From assembly GCF_003946025.1 (NCBI RefSeq), contig NZ_RHNR01000038.1:1-32187 (forward strand): a stretch of 32,187 nucleotides of DNA, written 5' to 3'. Every line of letters begins with the position of its first letter. Position 1 is the first letter of the stretch. The notes below the pieces were generated by a model, which ran no database searches, was not told where the DNA came from, and was given only the letters and a program-made list of their open reading frames with translations. The translations under genes were made by a program, and so were the position numbers. Shown here piece after piece: positions 15,876 through 23,826 of the stretch. Source of the stretch: Lacticaseibacillus songhuajiangensis (lineage in GTDB: Bacteria; Bacillota; Bacilli; Lactobacillales; Lactobacillaceae).

Positions 15876-17510
15876 ATGAAGAAGAAGTATTGGGCAATGG
15901 CAGCCGCTGCCATCGCCATCATCCCCCTCGCCGCTTGTGGCAAGAGTTCATCCAGCAGTAGTTCGCAGACCATCTCCAAAATGACCAACGACGTCATCGC
16001 CACTATGGACTCGGCGCAGTTCACCGATTCCGTGTCGTCCCAGGCGCTGACCGACACCATGGCCGGCCTTTACCGCTACAAGGGCAAGAAGCTCACACCT
16101 GATATGGCCAAGAGCATGGCGACCGTTTCTAAAGATCAAAAAACATATACCTTCCACCTGCGCAAAGATGCCAAGTGGTCGGACGGCAAGAACGTCACCG
16201 CACAAGACTTCGAATACGCTTGGAAGCGTGTCGTGAACCCCGCGACCAAATCTCCATACGCCTACATATTTAGCGGCATCAAGAATGCCGATGCCATCCT
16301 CGCCGGCAAGGCCGATTACAAGACCCTCGGCGTGAAGGCCACCTCCAAGTACACCTTCCAGGTGCAACTGGACAGGCCAATGCCATATTTTGAAAGCATG
16401 ATCTGCCTGCAGACCTTCGACCCACTGGAGAAATCGACCGTCACCAAGTACGGCAAGAAGTACGCCAACACATCCAAGCAGATGACCTTTAACGGCCCTT
16501 ACATCCTCAAGAACTGGAGCGGCGCCAACAACTCCTGGACTGAAGTGAAGAACCCGAAGTACTGGAACGCCAAGAACGTTCACGTGACCAAACTCAAGTA
16601 CCAGGTCGTTAAGGAAAACTCGACCGCGCTTAACCTCTACGAAAGCGGCAAGCTCGACGACGTATCCGTCACCGGTTCCGACGCCCAGCAGTCCAAGAGC
16701 GAAGCTGGTTACAACGTCGTGAAGCAGAATTTTGTCACCTACCTGAGCATGAACAAAAAGCAGGTGCCTGAATTCGGGAACACTAAGGTTCGTCAAGCGC
16801 TGTCCATGACCATCAACCGTAAGGAATTCATCAAGAAGGTTCTCGGCGACGGCTCCACGCCAGCACAGACGCCAGTGCCAACGAACATGATGTACTCCGA
16901 TAGTGGCAAGGACTTCGGCAAGGAAGCCGCTAAGGGCGTCACCGAATACACCAGCTACAACATCGCCAAGGCCAAGAAGCTCTTCGCGGCCGGCATGAAG
17001 GAAATGGGTAGCAGCAAGCTCGACTTCACGCTAATCACCCAAGACTCCGCCAGCGACAAGAGCACGTCTGAATACCTGCAAAATGCCTTTAGCAAACTTG
17101 CCGGCAACGGACTGACCGTCAACGTCACCGTTAAGTCCGTGCCGCAGAAGACCTGGCTCGCACTCGGCGATGCCCACAACTACGGCATGATGATTGGCCT
17201 GTGGGGTGCTGACTACCCAGACTCATCCAACTTCCTGAACCGCTGGACCAGCACCACCGCCGATTTCGCCGGTGCCTGGAACAACAAGGAATACGACAAG
17301 CTGATCGCTGACGCTGCCGGTAAGGACGTTCTCAGCAAGACCAAGCGTTGGAACGATCTGCAAAAGGCCACCAAGCTAATCACCAAGGACATGGGTGTCA
17401 TCCCAATCTACCAGTGGGGTTCCGCGCACCTGACCAAGACCTCCATCAAGGGGATGCAGTACGTGCCTAACAGTCAGTACCAGTACATCGGTGCGACGAA
17501 CAAAAAGTAG
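15876..17510 (+). CDS. oppA: Oligopeptide ABC transporter substrate-binding lipoprotein (OppA-like)
   Basis: 544-residue SBP_bac_5 family protein that captures peptides outside the membrane and passes them to an Opp permease. The start at 15876 follows AAGAGG and gives a classical lipoprotein signal: MKKK, a hydrophobic stretch, then lipobox LAAC (Cys ~22) and a serine-rich linker. An upstream in-frame extension lacks these features. Family motifs include LRKDAKWSDGKNVTAQDFEYAWKR and FNGPYILKNW. No permease or ATPase genes are adjacent, so it is an orphan binding protein that must share a transporter encoded elsewhere. It is divergent from the dipeptide epimerase/S15 hydrolase pair. Confidence 0.92.
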   Translation: MKKKYWAMAAAAIAIIPLAACGKSSSSSSSQTISKMTNDVIATMDSAQFTDSVSSQALTDTMAGLYRYKGKKLTPDMAKSMATVSKDQKTYTFHLRKDAKWSDGKNVTAQDFEYAWKRVVNPATKSPYAYIFSGIKNADAILAGKADYKTLGVKATSKYTFQVQLDRPMPYFESMICLQTFDPLEKSTVTKYGKKYANTSKQMTFNGPYILKNWSGANNSWTEVKNPKYWNAKNVHVTKLKYQVVKENSTALNLYESGKLDDVSVTGSDAQQSKSEAGYNVVKQNFVTYLSMNKKQVPEFGNTKVRQALSMTINRKEFIKKVLGDGSTPAQTPVPTNMMYSDSGKDFGKEAAKGVTEYTSYNIAKAKKLFAAGMKEMGSSKLDFTLITQDSASDKSTSEYLQNAFSKLAGNGLTVNVTVKSVPQKTWLALGDAHNYGMMIGLWGADYPDSSNFLNRWTSTTADFAGAWNNKEYDKLIADAAGKDVLSKTKRWNDLQKATKLITKDMGVIPIYQWGSAHLTKTSIKGMQYVPNSQYQYIGATNKK

Positions 17511-17526
17511 TCGTTCATCGCAGATG

Positions 17527-17753
17527 GTGAATTTGAGTTGGGGCAGCTCTGTGAGGGGGACTTCCTTGGCGGGGACCGTTTCAGCCTCCGTCGGAGGCTT
17601 CCACTGGCGATTTTGCCGCAAACCCGGCGTCAAAATACGCACTCCCGAACAAAAAAGCGGTGCACACCTGGCAAAATTCAGCCAGGCATGCACTGCTTTT
17701 TTGTTTTTCGCCAAGGAAGTCCCCCTCACTCCGCCACCCCAACTCAAATTCAC
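17527..17753 (-). repeat. Family B multi-hairpin element with terminator core
   Basis: Terminal inverted repeats of 45 bp (17527-17571 with 17709-17753) pair as 17 bp, a 7-base internal loop and 21 bp. Read on the minus strand: GGCGGAG-GAGGG, GGCGAAAA, a hairpin H0 (about 17651-17704) flanked by A6 and T6 and acting as a terminator in both directions, TCGGGAG, H1 (GCG-t-ATTTTG with CAAAATCGC), CAGTGGAAG, H2 (AGCCTCC with GGAGGCT), GGTCCCCGCC. The linkers match 1-115 and 20027-20229 while the helices co-vary. It directly follows oppA. Confidence 0.85.
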
Positions 17754-17890
17754 TGTGCACTCACACTACAAAGTTTGAAACTTACATCACAATTATCATC
17801 ACCAGCACTTACCGTTATACAAAGTGTTCGGAAAGTCCTGTTTCTCCGCCTTCACTGTTACCCCATTGTAATGTAGGCCCCCTTCCCATT

Positions 17891-17899
17891 TGCTATACT
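17891..17899 (+). promoter_or_regulatory. Extended -10 promoter of the CAP/SLAP gene
   Basis: TGC-TATACT about 75 bp upstream of the ATG. The 5' leader carries a perfect hairpin GCGTCCGC/GCGGACGC and a TCACGG/CCGTGA hairpin, possibly stabilising the mRNA. Confidence 0.55.
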
Positions 17900-17971
17900 A
17901 CCCTTGCGTCCGCGTGGCGGACGCTCACGGATGGGACCGTGAGCGCATAGTTTACTTTGGAGTTGAAGAAG

Positions 17972-19111
17972 ATGCACAACACTAATCTATGGAAGAAACT
18001 CTGCCTGGCTGGAGTAGCGACTAGCCTTTTGGCAGTGGCCGCACCCCTTGCCGATACGCAGAACCACGTGGCAGACGCCGCCACCACCAAGACCGTGATT
18101 GACAAAACCGTCACTTACGACAAGAACAGTTGGCCGGGTAGCCGGCTGGCGAGCGGCACCAAGACCGTCAAGGTGCCTTACAAGAAGAACTACAGCCGCA
18201 ACTGGACCAACATCACCAAGTACTTCTACCAGTACCTGAACGAATTGTCCGCGTTGAACGGTGCCCCTTCTGCCGCACCAGATGCCCCAATGATGGGTTA
18301 CGCCCAAAAGCGGGCCGATGCCCAGAAGAGCGGCAGCCTCAGCCACGATGGTTCCGACGGTTTCTTCGAAAACCTGGCCTTCATGCCTAATGGTAATTCC
18401 GATCAGGAAATTGGTTACGCCATGGTCATGCAGTGGTTCGACGAATCCAACAACGTTTACCCTGTTGGTAAGGCTGGCCACTGGGGCCACCGCGCGAACC
18501 TGCTCTACGCTCGCGGTATCACCGGGATTGGCTGGAACCGTAAGGGTGGCCAGATTTCCTACGACGCCACCGAACCTGGTAGCGACAAGGTTTACGATCT
18601 TTTCAACCTCGCTGGTCCCGACAAGACGTCTGTCGGCCTGCCAAAGACCGTCTTCAGCTACTACCACACTGCAACGGTCGGCGTCGTGAACTCCGACATC
18701 GCCTACACCGGCGTGGCAACGATGAAGCGCGCCGCCGCAATGTACACACGCAAGGCTGACAACACCTTCAGCAAGGCGAAGAGCCTCAAGAAGAACTCCG
18801 CCTGGAAAATTTCGCGAGTTGCGGTTATCGACGGTACGTCCTACTACTGCATTGGCGGCAAGAGTTACGTCCGCGCCAGCGATGTGAGCCTGCGCCGTTC
18901 CGGCACTGCCCACGTTAACTACAACAAGCACTACGGTATCCAGATCTGGACGGCTAAGCACACCACCGTCAAGAACCCGAATGGTACGGCCAAGAAGCTG
19001 CCAGGTCAGACCAACTGGAAGGTTTACGGCAAGGCTACCATCCAGGGACAGACTTACTACAACCTCGGCGGCGACCAGTACATCGACGCGCACTACGTCA
19101 CCGTCCGCTAA
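17972..19111 (+). CDS. Secreted CAP-domain protein with SLAP cell-wall repeats
   Basis: 379 residues. The ATG at 17972 is chosen (GGAG 9 bp upstream) over an in-frame TTG at 17957. An N-terminal signal peptide (KKLCLAGVATSLLAVAAPLA) ends near residue 38 (VADAA). A CAP/SCP-type domain occupies about 80-240, with FFENLAF, the MQWFDESN motif and GHWGHRANLL, which supplies typical CAP histidines. The C-terminus has two SLAP-type repeats (about 255-315 and 320-379; AAMYTRKADNTF..., GIQIWTAKHTTVK...), which in lactobacilli hold proteins non-covalently in the cell wall. Function of bacterial CAP proteins is poorly defined. Monocistronic. Confidence 0.9.
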   Translation: MHNTNLWKKLCLAGVATSLLAVAAPLADTQNHVADAATTKTVIDKTVTYDKNSWPGSRLASGTKTVKVPYKKNYSRNWTNITKYFYQYLNELSALNGAPSAAPDAPMMGYAQKRADAQKSGSLSHDGSDGFFENLAFMPNGNSDQEIGYAMVMQWFDESNNVYPVGKAGHWGHRANLLYARGITGIGWNRKGGQISYDATEPGSDKVYDLFNLAGPDKTSVGLPKTVFSYYHTATVGVVNSDIAYTGVATMKRAAAMYTRKADNTFSKAKSLKKNSAWKISRVAVIDGTSYYCIGGKSYVRASDVSLRRSGTAHVNYNKHYGIQIWTAKHTTVKNPNGTAKKLPGQTNWKVYGKATIQGQTYYNLGGDQYIDAHYVTVR

Positions 19112-19130
19112 AAGGTAAGTATTTTAATAG

Positions 19131-19157
19131 AAGCTTCGCGTTTGCGGAGCTTTTTTT
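19131..19157 (+). terminator. Intrinsic terminator of the CAP/SLAP gene
   Basis: AAGCTTCGC pairs with GCGGAGCTT, loop GTTT, followed by T7. Confidence 0.88.
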
Positions 19158-19184
19158 GTACCCACAATTCCCAGCACGGCGCGT

Positions 19185-19198
19185 TTGAAAGCGTTCAA
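19185..19198. promoter_or_regulatory. Cre-like palindrome
   Basis: TTGAAAGCGTTCAA is a symmetrical site resembling a CcpA cre box, in the AT-rich stretch upstream of the candidate RNA at 19324-19562. The match is partial. Confidence 0.3.
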
Positions 19199-19323
19199 CT
19201 ATTTTTTACAATCAGATTCGCAAAGTTTAACATTCGTATCGTGTACAAACCATAAGTTTCGAGTAATAAACAAAATTAATTTTGGGTATTCCATTCTTTA
19301 GAAAAAAGAGTTATGCTACTACA

Positions 19324-19562
19324 TGTAAACGAGCTTACCGGGGGGTATGCCCGTCGACCCATTGTCATCCCAGGGGTGGGACGCCGAATTCGTTCGGCGG
19401 GCAATGTGCGTAGGTATGAATGTTCAAACCGTGGTCGGTAGCGTCGGGGGGCGCTACTAACCGAATAACTGGCGGTTCGCCGTCAATCGTAAGCCCGCTA
19501 GCTTACATACATGACAAAAAGGATTCACAGCACATGTTCAACTGTGCGTGAATCCTTTTTTA
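19324..19562 (+). ncRNA. Candidate structured small RNA, unknown class
   Basis: A roughly 240-nt gene-free segment, GC-rich against an AT-rich upstream region, with a -10 box TATGCT at 19312-19317 and a strong terminator at its end (19521-19561). Hairpins within it are GCCGAA-TTCG-TTCGGC (19383-19398, a UUCG tetraloop), TCCC-AGGGG-TGGGA, CGG-TAGCG with CGCTA-CTAA-CCG (19436-19463) and GGCG-GTT-CGCC. CATTG/CAATG encloses the first two, and CATGTA near the 5' end can pair with TACATG before the terminator. No reading frame with a ribosome binding site is seen. I do not recognise it as 6S, tmRNA, RNase P or SRP RNA. Confidence 0.65.
19516..19562. terminator. Bidirectional terminator
   Basis: A5, GGATTCAC-a-GCACA, loop, TGTGC-GTGAATCC, T7. 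Serves the RNA to the left and the convergent small gene at 19604-19855. Confidence 0.9.
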
Positions 19563-19603
19563 TTGGCAAAATTCATCCTCGCCAATTCCCAGCGTTAACA
19601 ACT

Positions 19604-19855
19604 TCACTCACACGGCAGCGCCGCCAACCGCGCAATCACCCACCGATACCATTCGGGTTGCGGTTGTACGTTTTGCATCGGCCGCTTCACCAATTGTCCG
19701 GGCAACAGAACGGCCCCATGCCGCTGGGTCACAATGACGCAATCCGCCTTTTGCCACCGCTGTGCGTTAACAATTCGTTTGCGCCTCACCACCACGTGCC
19801 GATTCACCCCGGCAACAATGCACCGCGCAGCTTGGGCGCTCAACAAACACACCAT
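19604..19855 (-). CDS. Hypothetical small basic protein
   Basis: 83 residues, not recognised. It begins MVCLLSAQAARCIVAGV, followed by a basic segment (RHVVVRRKRIVNAQRWQKADC) and a C-terminus rich in Trp/Arg. Support for it being real: AGGGGG 8 bp upstream of the ATG, a promoter TTGATT-18 bp-TGTAAT at 19898-19927, and a terminator after the stop. No cell-envelope signal. Function cannot be proposed. Confidence 0.55.
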   Translation of the reverse strand: MVCLLSAQAARCIVAGVNRHVVVRRKRIVNAQRWQKADCVIVTQRHGAVLLPGQLVKRPMQNVQPQPEWYRWVIARLAALPCE

Positions 19856-19897
19856 CCCGACATCCCCCTTTCACAGGCACGCCGAATACTGAAACGA

Positions 19898-19927
19898 ATT
19901 ACAATGACTACATTTGAAAGCAATCAA
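19898..19927 (-). promoter_or_regulatory. Promoter of the 19604-19855 gene
   Basis: Minus strand TTGATT (19922-19927), 18-bp spacer, TGTAAT (19898-19903). Confidence 0.5.
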
Positions 19928-20026
19928 TGATTAACCCCTGGTCACGCAATATGCCCGACAGTTTTCTTCTATTGATATTAATCTAACCTGCATTCTGGTG
20001 GCGCGTAACGTTTGACCCACTAAGGT

Positions 20027-20229
20027 AACGGGGCACTGAGGCGGAGCGAGGGTGAACGGAGCCGGCGAAAAGATTGTTGTTTGAAGACGCGCAGCGGCTT
20101 TACACAACAATCTCGGGAGCGCAGATTTGACGTGGGTTTCGGCAAATCTGCCAACGAAAGACTGGCAAAGCCAGGCTTGAGTGGTCCCCGCCGGCGGAGT
20201 CCACCCACGCGGAGCCTCAGTGCCCCGTT
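20027..20229 (+). repeat. Family B multi-hairpin element, complete copy upstream of helD
   Basis: Terminal arms AACGGGGCACTGAGGC / GCCTCAGTGCCCCGTT (perfect 16 bp) enclose: GGCGGAGCGAGGG, CGGCGAAAA, H0 (AGATTGTTGT with ACAACAATCT), TCGGGAG (20113-20119), H1 (GCAGATTTG 20121-20129 with CAAATCTGC 20143-20151), H2 (CTGGC-AAA-GCCAG) and GGTCCCCGCCGGCGGAGTCC. The order and linkers are the same as in the copies at 1-115 and 17527-17753. The helD promoter lies just downstream. Confidence 0.85.
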
Positions 20230-20264
20230 GCCGGCCCTACGGCCGTGCATTCGTAACCGAACAC

Positions 20265-20293
20265 TTGCACCCCAGGACATGTTGCACTAAACT
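20265..20293 (+). promoter_or_regulatory. Promoter of the helD operon
   Basis: TTGCAC (20265-20270), 17-bp spacer, TAAACT (20288-20293), 34 bp upstream of the ATG. Confidence 0.6.
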
Positions 20294-20327
20294 AGTAAGA
20301 CTTAAAACAACAAGGAGGTCGTCATTC

Positions 20328-22646
20328 ATGCCAAACGAAACTGGGTTCGCCCCCATCACCCGTGCCAGCGAGCAGCAACGCGTTGACCGCACCCGCGCCC
20401 GCATTGCCGCGCGCCTCACGGAAGTGGACGGCGAGATCGACCGTGCCCACGCCGAAACCACGCGCATTGAACGTTCTTACGGCGAAAGCACCAAGGTCAA
20501 CATCACTGAAGTCGACGACCGGATGGAAACCAACGCCGCCGTCCAGCAGCAAAAGCAGCTGGTTGCCCGCGCCGTTGAGAACGAAGAAATCCTCGGCCGC
20601 GAACGCAAGGTGCTCGAACGGCTGGAACCCGCACCGTATTTTGGTCGGATCGACATTGACGACGGCGAGCGCGAAACGCTCTACATCGGCACCGGTAGCC
20701 TTCAGGACGCAGACGGGCAGTTCCTGGTTTACGACTGGCGCGCGCCGATTGCTTCTATTTATTACAACGGGGTGCTCGGCAATGTCAGTTACGACGCTCC
20801 CGCTGGCAAGCAGACCGTCGACCTTGTACGCAAGCGCCAGTTCCGCATCGAGGACGGGCAGATTGTGCACATGTTTGACGTCTCCGAAACCATCGGCGAC
20901 GAGATGTTGCAGTCGGTGCTCGGCGACCAAAGCGACGAGTACATGCGCAGCATCGTTTCCACCATCCAGCGCGAGCAAAATACCATCATCCGCGACACCA
21001 GCAGCCAGCTCCTGATTGTCCAAGGAGCGGCCGGCTCCGGCAAAACCTCAGCCATCCTGCAACGGATTGCCTACCTGCTCTACCACAGCCAGCACTCACT
21101 GGAATCTGAGCAGCTACTGCTGTTCTCGCCCAACCGCCTCTACGCCACCTACATTAGTCAGGTGCTGCCCAGCCTGGGCGAAAAGAACATGTTGCAGTCT
21201 ACGCTCAGCGAATTCCTGACCAAACGCTTCACCGGCCTGCAGGTGCAGAGCCTGTTCGACCGCTACGAAGACGACCACAGCAACCTGCCCGAGGCGACCG
21301 GCCACATGCGCGCGTATAAGGAGAGCACCGCGTTCATGGATCAGGTCAAGCAGTACGCCAAGCGCCAGCAGCAACTCCACTTCATTGACATCGAGCTGGA
21401 CGGGCGCGTGTTCTTCAGTAAGGAGACCATGGCCGCCATCTATGCCAAGCAGCCCGCGGCGGCAACCAGCGCCGACAAGTTCGCGGCCGTACGCAAAACG
21501 CTGATGCGCCGCCTCAACCAGCGTATCAAGATGGAAGCGAGCGCCGACTGGGTCGACGAAATTCTCGCTGGCCTCTCCGAGCAGCAGGTGCGCTCTTACA
21601 TTGGCAACACCACCTTCGAAGAGAGCAGCGACGAACTGACGACTGTCGCCCGCGCGGTGGTCGCGCGCAAGTTCGCGCCGGTTTACACCGCGCTCTACGA
21701 CGACTACTTCGTGGACCCCTACGCCGAATACCGGCAGTTCCTCGACGAGTGTCAGCAGAATTGCGCCACCCCGGCCGCCTGGGCCGAGATGGCACGCGCC
21801 TTCTCCGCCGACGTCGAAGCGCACAAGTTGCGTCTGGAGGATGCCGCACCCATCATGATGATTCGCGACATGCTCACCGGCGGCGGCCAGAACCACGCCG
21901 TGCGTGCAGTCTTTGTCGACGAAATGCAAGACTACTCGCCGGCCATGCTGCAGTACCTGCACCACGCCTTCCCGAACGCCACGCTGACGCTGCTCGGCGA
22001 CCGCGCCCAGGACGTCTTCACCAGCGCCTACCAAGACGGCGACTACGTAGAAGCCATCAAGGCTGCCTTCCCGGACATGTCCAGCCGCCTGATTGAGCTG
22101 AACCGCGCCTACCGCAGCAGCCAGCCCATCACCGATTTCGCCAGCAGCTTACTGCCGGACGGGGGTAAAATTCAGGCCTTCGCGCGCGGCGGGGCAAAGC
22201 CGCAACTGCTCGTCTGCACGCCATCGAAGCTGCAACCCACGCTCATCAAGACGTTGACCGCACAAGCCGCGCAGCACCACAGCGTTGCCGTCATCACCCG
22301 CACCGCCAAGGACGCCGCCGGACTGTACGCCCAGCTGAGCGCGACCGCACCGCAGCTGCACGCGCGCCTGCTGTCTGCAGACGATATTGAGCTTGGCTCC
22401 GGTCTGATGATTCTGCCGGTTTACCTAGCTAAAGGGCTCGAGTTCGACGCGGTTACCGTCTACCAGGCAAATGCCGCCAACTACGGCGGTCAGGGTGCCG
22501 GCGACATTTTGTACACCGCCGCGACCCGCGCGCTGCACGAACTAACACTGATTGCCAGTCCAGAAGCGGCGCCGCAACTGCAGGCCGCCGCGGCGCAGGG
22601 CCTTCTGGATACCCACACCAGCGCGCAGCCCAAGGCGGAGGTATAA
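20328..22646 (+). CDS. helD: HelD-type UvrD-like ATPase (RNA polymerase-recycling factor)
   Basis: 772 residues; superfamily 1 ATPase related to UvrD/PcrA. In Bacillus, HelD binds RNA polymerase and releases stalled or spent complexes. The start ATG at 20328 follows AAGGAGG; an upstream in-frame extension runs through the family B repeat and is rejected. The N-terminus is a long charged helical arm (about 15-95), as in HelD proteins that insert into the polymerase. Walker A is GAAGSGKTS near 233-241, Walker B is VFVDEMQDYSP near 528, then GDRAQDVF, an arginine-containing LNRAYRSSQPI, and the late helicase motif YLAKGLEFDAVTVY with YTAATRALHEL. First gene of a three-gene operon. Confidence 0.92.
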   Translation: MPNETGFAPITRASEQQRVDRTRARIAARLTEVDGEIDRAHAETTRIERSYGESTKVNITEVDDRMETNAAVQQQKQLVARAVENEEILGRERKVLERLEPAPYFGRIDIDDGERETLYIGTGSLQDADGQFLVYDWRAPIASIYYNGVLGNVSYDAPAGKQTVDLVRKRQFRIEDGQIVHMFDVSETIGDEMLQSVLGDQSDEYMRSIVSTIQREQNTIIRDTSSQLLIVQGAAGSGKTSAILQRIAYLLYHSQHSLESEQLLLFSPNRLYATYISQVLPSLGEKNMLQSTLSEFLTKRFTGLQVQSLFDRYEDDHSNLPEATGHMRAYKESTAFMDQVKQYAKRQQQLHFIDIELDGRVFFSKETMAAIYAKQPAAATSADKFAAVRKTLMRRLNQRIKMEASADWVDEILAGLSEQQVRSYIGNTTFEESSDELTTVARAVVARKFAPVYTALYDDYFVDPYAEYRQFLDECQQNCATPAAWAEMARAFSADVEAHKLRLEDAAPIMMIRDMLTGGGQNHAVRAVFVDEMQDYSPAMLQYLHHAFPNATLTLLGDRAQDVFTSAYQDGDYVEAIKAAFPDMSSRLIELNRAYRSSQPITDFASSLLPDGGKIQAFARGGAKPQLLVCTPSKLQPTLIKTLTAQAAQHHSVAVITRTAKDAAGLYAQLSATAPQLHARLLSADDIELGSGLMILPVYLAKGLEFDAVTVYQANAANYGGQGAGDILYTAATRALHELTLIASPEAAPQLQAAAAQGLLDTHTSAQPKAEV

Positions 22647-22649
22647 TTA

Positions 22650-22757
22650 ATGGTAGAAACCATTATGGCCGTCATCGGCATCATCCTTGGCTTGGCCTTA
22701 ATCACAGTCATTGTCATCGCGATTCTGGTCGTGATTCTGAACATTCGCCGCAAGTAA
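22650..22757 (+). CDS. 35-residue membrane peptide
   Basis: Starts at an ATG 3 bp after the helD stop, with GGAGGT inside the helD 3' end (8-bp spacing). It consists of a short acidic start (MVETIM), a single very hydrophobic helix of about 24 residues (VIGIILGLALITVIVIAILVV) and a basic tail (NIRRK). It ends 18 bp before the CPBP gene. Conserved design and tight spacing make it a real gene, but no function is recognised. It may be a partner of either neighbour. Confidence 0.7.
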   Translation: MVETIMAVIGIILGLALITVIVIAILVVILNIRRK

Positions 22758-22775
22758 GTCCGGAAAGGAGCCCGC

Positions 22776-23441
22776 ATGCGCCCGCACATTATCAAGAACC
22801 TGACCATTTTCATCATCGGACTGGTGCTCTACCAGGTCGTCGAAGCACTCGCGCTCGTGCCTGGCGAAAGTCACTGGCGCGGCGCCGCCATCAGCGGCCC
22901 CATCATCACCCTTGTCGGTTTCGCCCTCACCATCTGGTGGCTGGTGCGTCGCTTCCGCAAAATGCGCGTGAGCATGACGCCGCCGGATGACCAGCGTCAG
23001 CCCTTCACCGTGGACAAGCTGCGTAACATGGTGCCCGGCCTGCTGATCATGGTCGGCGTTCAGGTGCTCTCCGCTTACGTGGTGTCCACGGGCAAAATGC
23101 CACCGGCCGCCAACGAGGACGCCATCAACCAAGCATTGGGCACCAGCCAGGTCGTCATGCTGATGATTGTCGTCGTGTTCGGCCCCATCGTTGAAGAGTT
23201 GTTGTTCCGCGGCCTGCTGATGAACCTGGCATTCGCGCAGCGCAACCGCGCGACGCAGGCTTTCAACCTAGTGCTCAGCAGTGTATCCTTCGCGCTGGTG
23301 CACGTGCCGACCAACCTGTTTGATTTTGCCACCTACGCACTGCTTGGCCTCGGGCTCGGACTTACCTACGCGCGCACTCGCGACCTCAGAAGCGGCATGG
23401 CACTGCACATCCTGAATAACTTCGTCGCTTGCTTCATTTGA
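22776..23441 (+). CDS. CPBP family intramembrane metalloprotease (Abi-type)
   Basis: 221-residue multi-pass membrane protein related to Rce1. Catalytic motifs are present: EELLFRG (motif 1, EExxxR, near 145-151), FALVHVP (motif 2 His, near 171-177) and HILNNF (near 208-213). About six to seven membrane helices can be seen. In lactic acid bacteria such proteins are linked to bacteriocin self-immunity or unknown membrane proteolysis; no bacteriocin gene lies next to it here. The start follows AAAGGAG. Last gene of the helD operon, ended by the terminator at 23457-23483. Confidence 0.88.
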   Translation: MRPHIIKNLTIFIIGLVLYQVVEALALVPGESHWRGAAISGPIITLVGFALTIWWLVRRFRKMRVSMTPPDDQRQPFTVDKLRNMVPGLLIMVGVQVLSAYVVSTGKMPPAANEDAINQALGTSQVVMLMIVVVFGPIVEELLFRGLLMNLAFAQRNRATQAFNLVLSSVSFALVHVPTNLFDFATYALLGLGLGLTYARTRDLRSGMALHILNNFVACFI

Positions 23442-23456
23442 ATCAGCACCACCATT

Positions 23457-23483
23457 AACCGCAGTCACTTGGCTGCGGTTTTT
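23457..23483 (+). terminator. Terminator of the helD operon
   Basis: AACCGCAG pairs with CTGCGGTT around an 8-base loop, followed by a T-run. Confidence 0.85.
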
Positions 23484-23691
23484 GCTTACGCCGGTGCCAC
23501 CTTGATTGTACATGCTCGTACGCGTCGACTATAGCCTCGACGTGCAGCGTTCCTGTCAGGCCAGCCTTGCACCCACAATCAGTGTTGCAACGCTTCTTTT
23601 CGCGTGCTGATTCGGTCAATAATGACCACGGAAAACAACACAAATTGATGGCTCAGTTTTGCTGCGGTTTCAGGCCAACAGTACGCCACGG

Positions 23692-23826
23692 TGTTATAAT
23701 GAAGGCACAAAAAAGAGACGCGCTAGCACACGTCTCTTCCTGCATTAGCTTTAAGAACGATGACCGATTTTTTCACAAGCTAAAAGCCGCGTCGAACCTG
23801 CCAAAGTTGTCAGCGGCTTTTTAGTT
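23692..23826 (+). ncRNA. Antitoxin-like small RNA, copy 1, with promoter
   Basis: Extended -10 TGT-TATAAT (23692-23700) starts an RNA of about 120 nt near 23707. It forms a 5' hairpin AGAGACG...CGTCTCT and ends in the hairpin CTAAAAGCCGC / GCGGCTTTTTAG (23780-23824). It converges on the peptide gene at 23810-23986 and overlaps its 3' end through the terminator. The same parts in the same order recur at 24321-24452. No ribosome binding site or reading frame. 23484-23690 shows nothing else definite. Confidence 0.65.
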
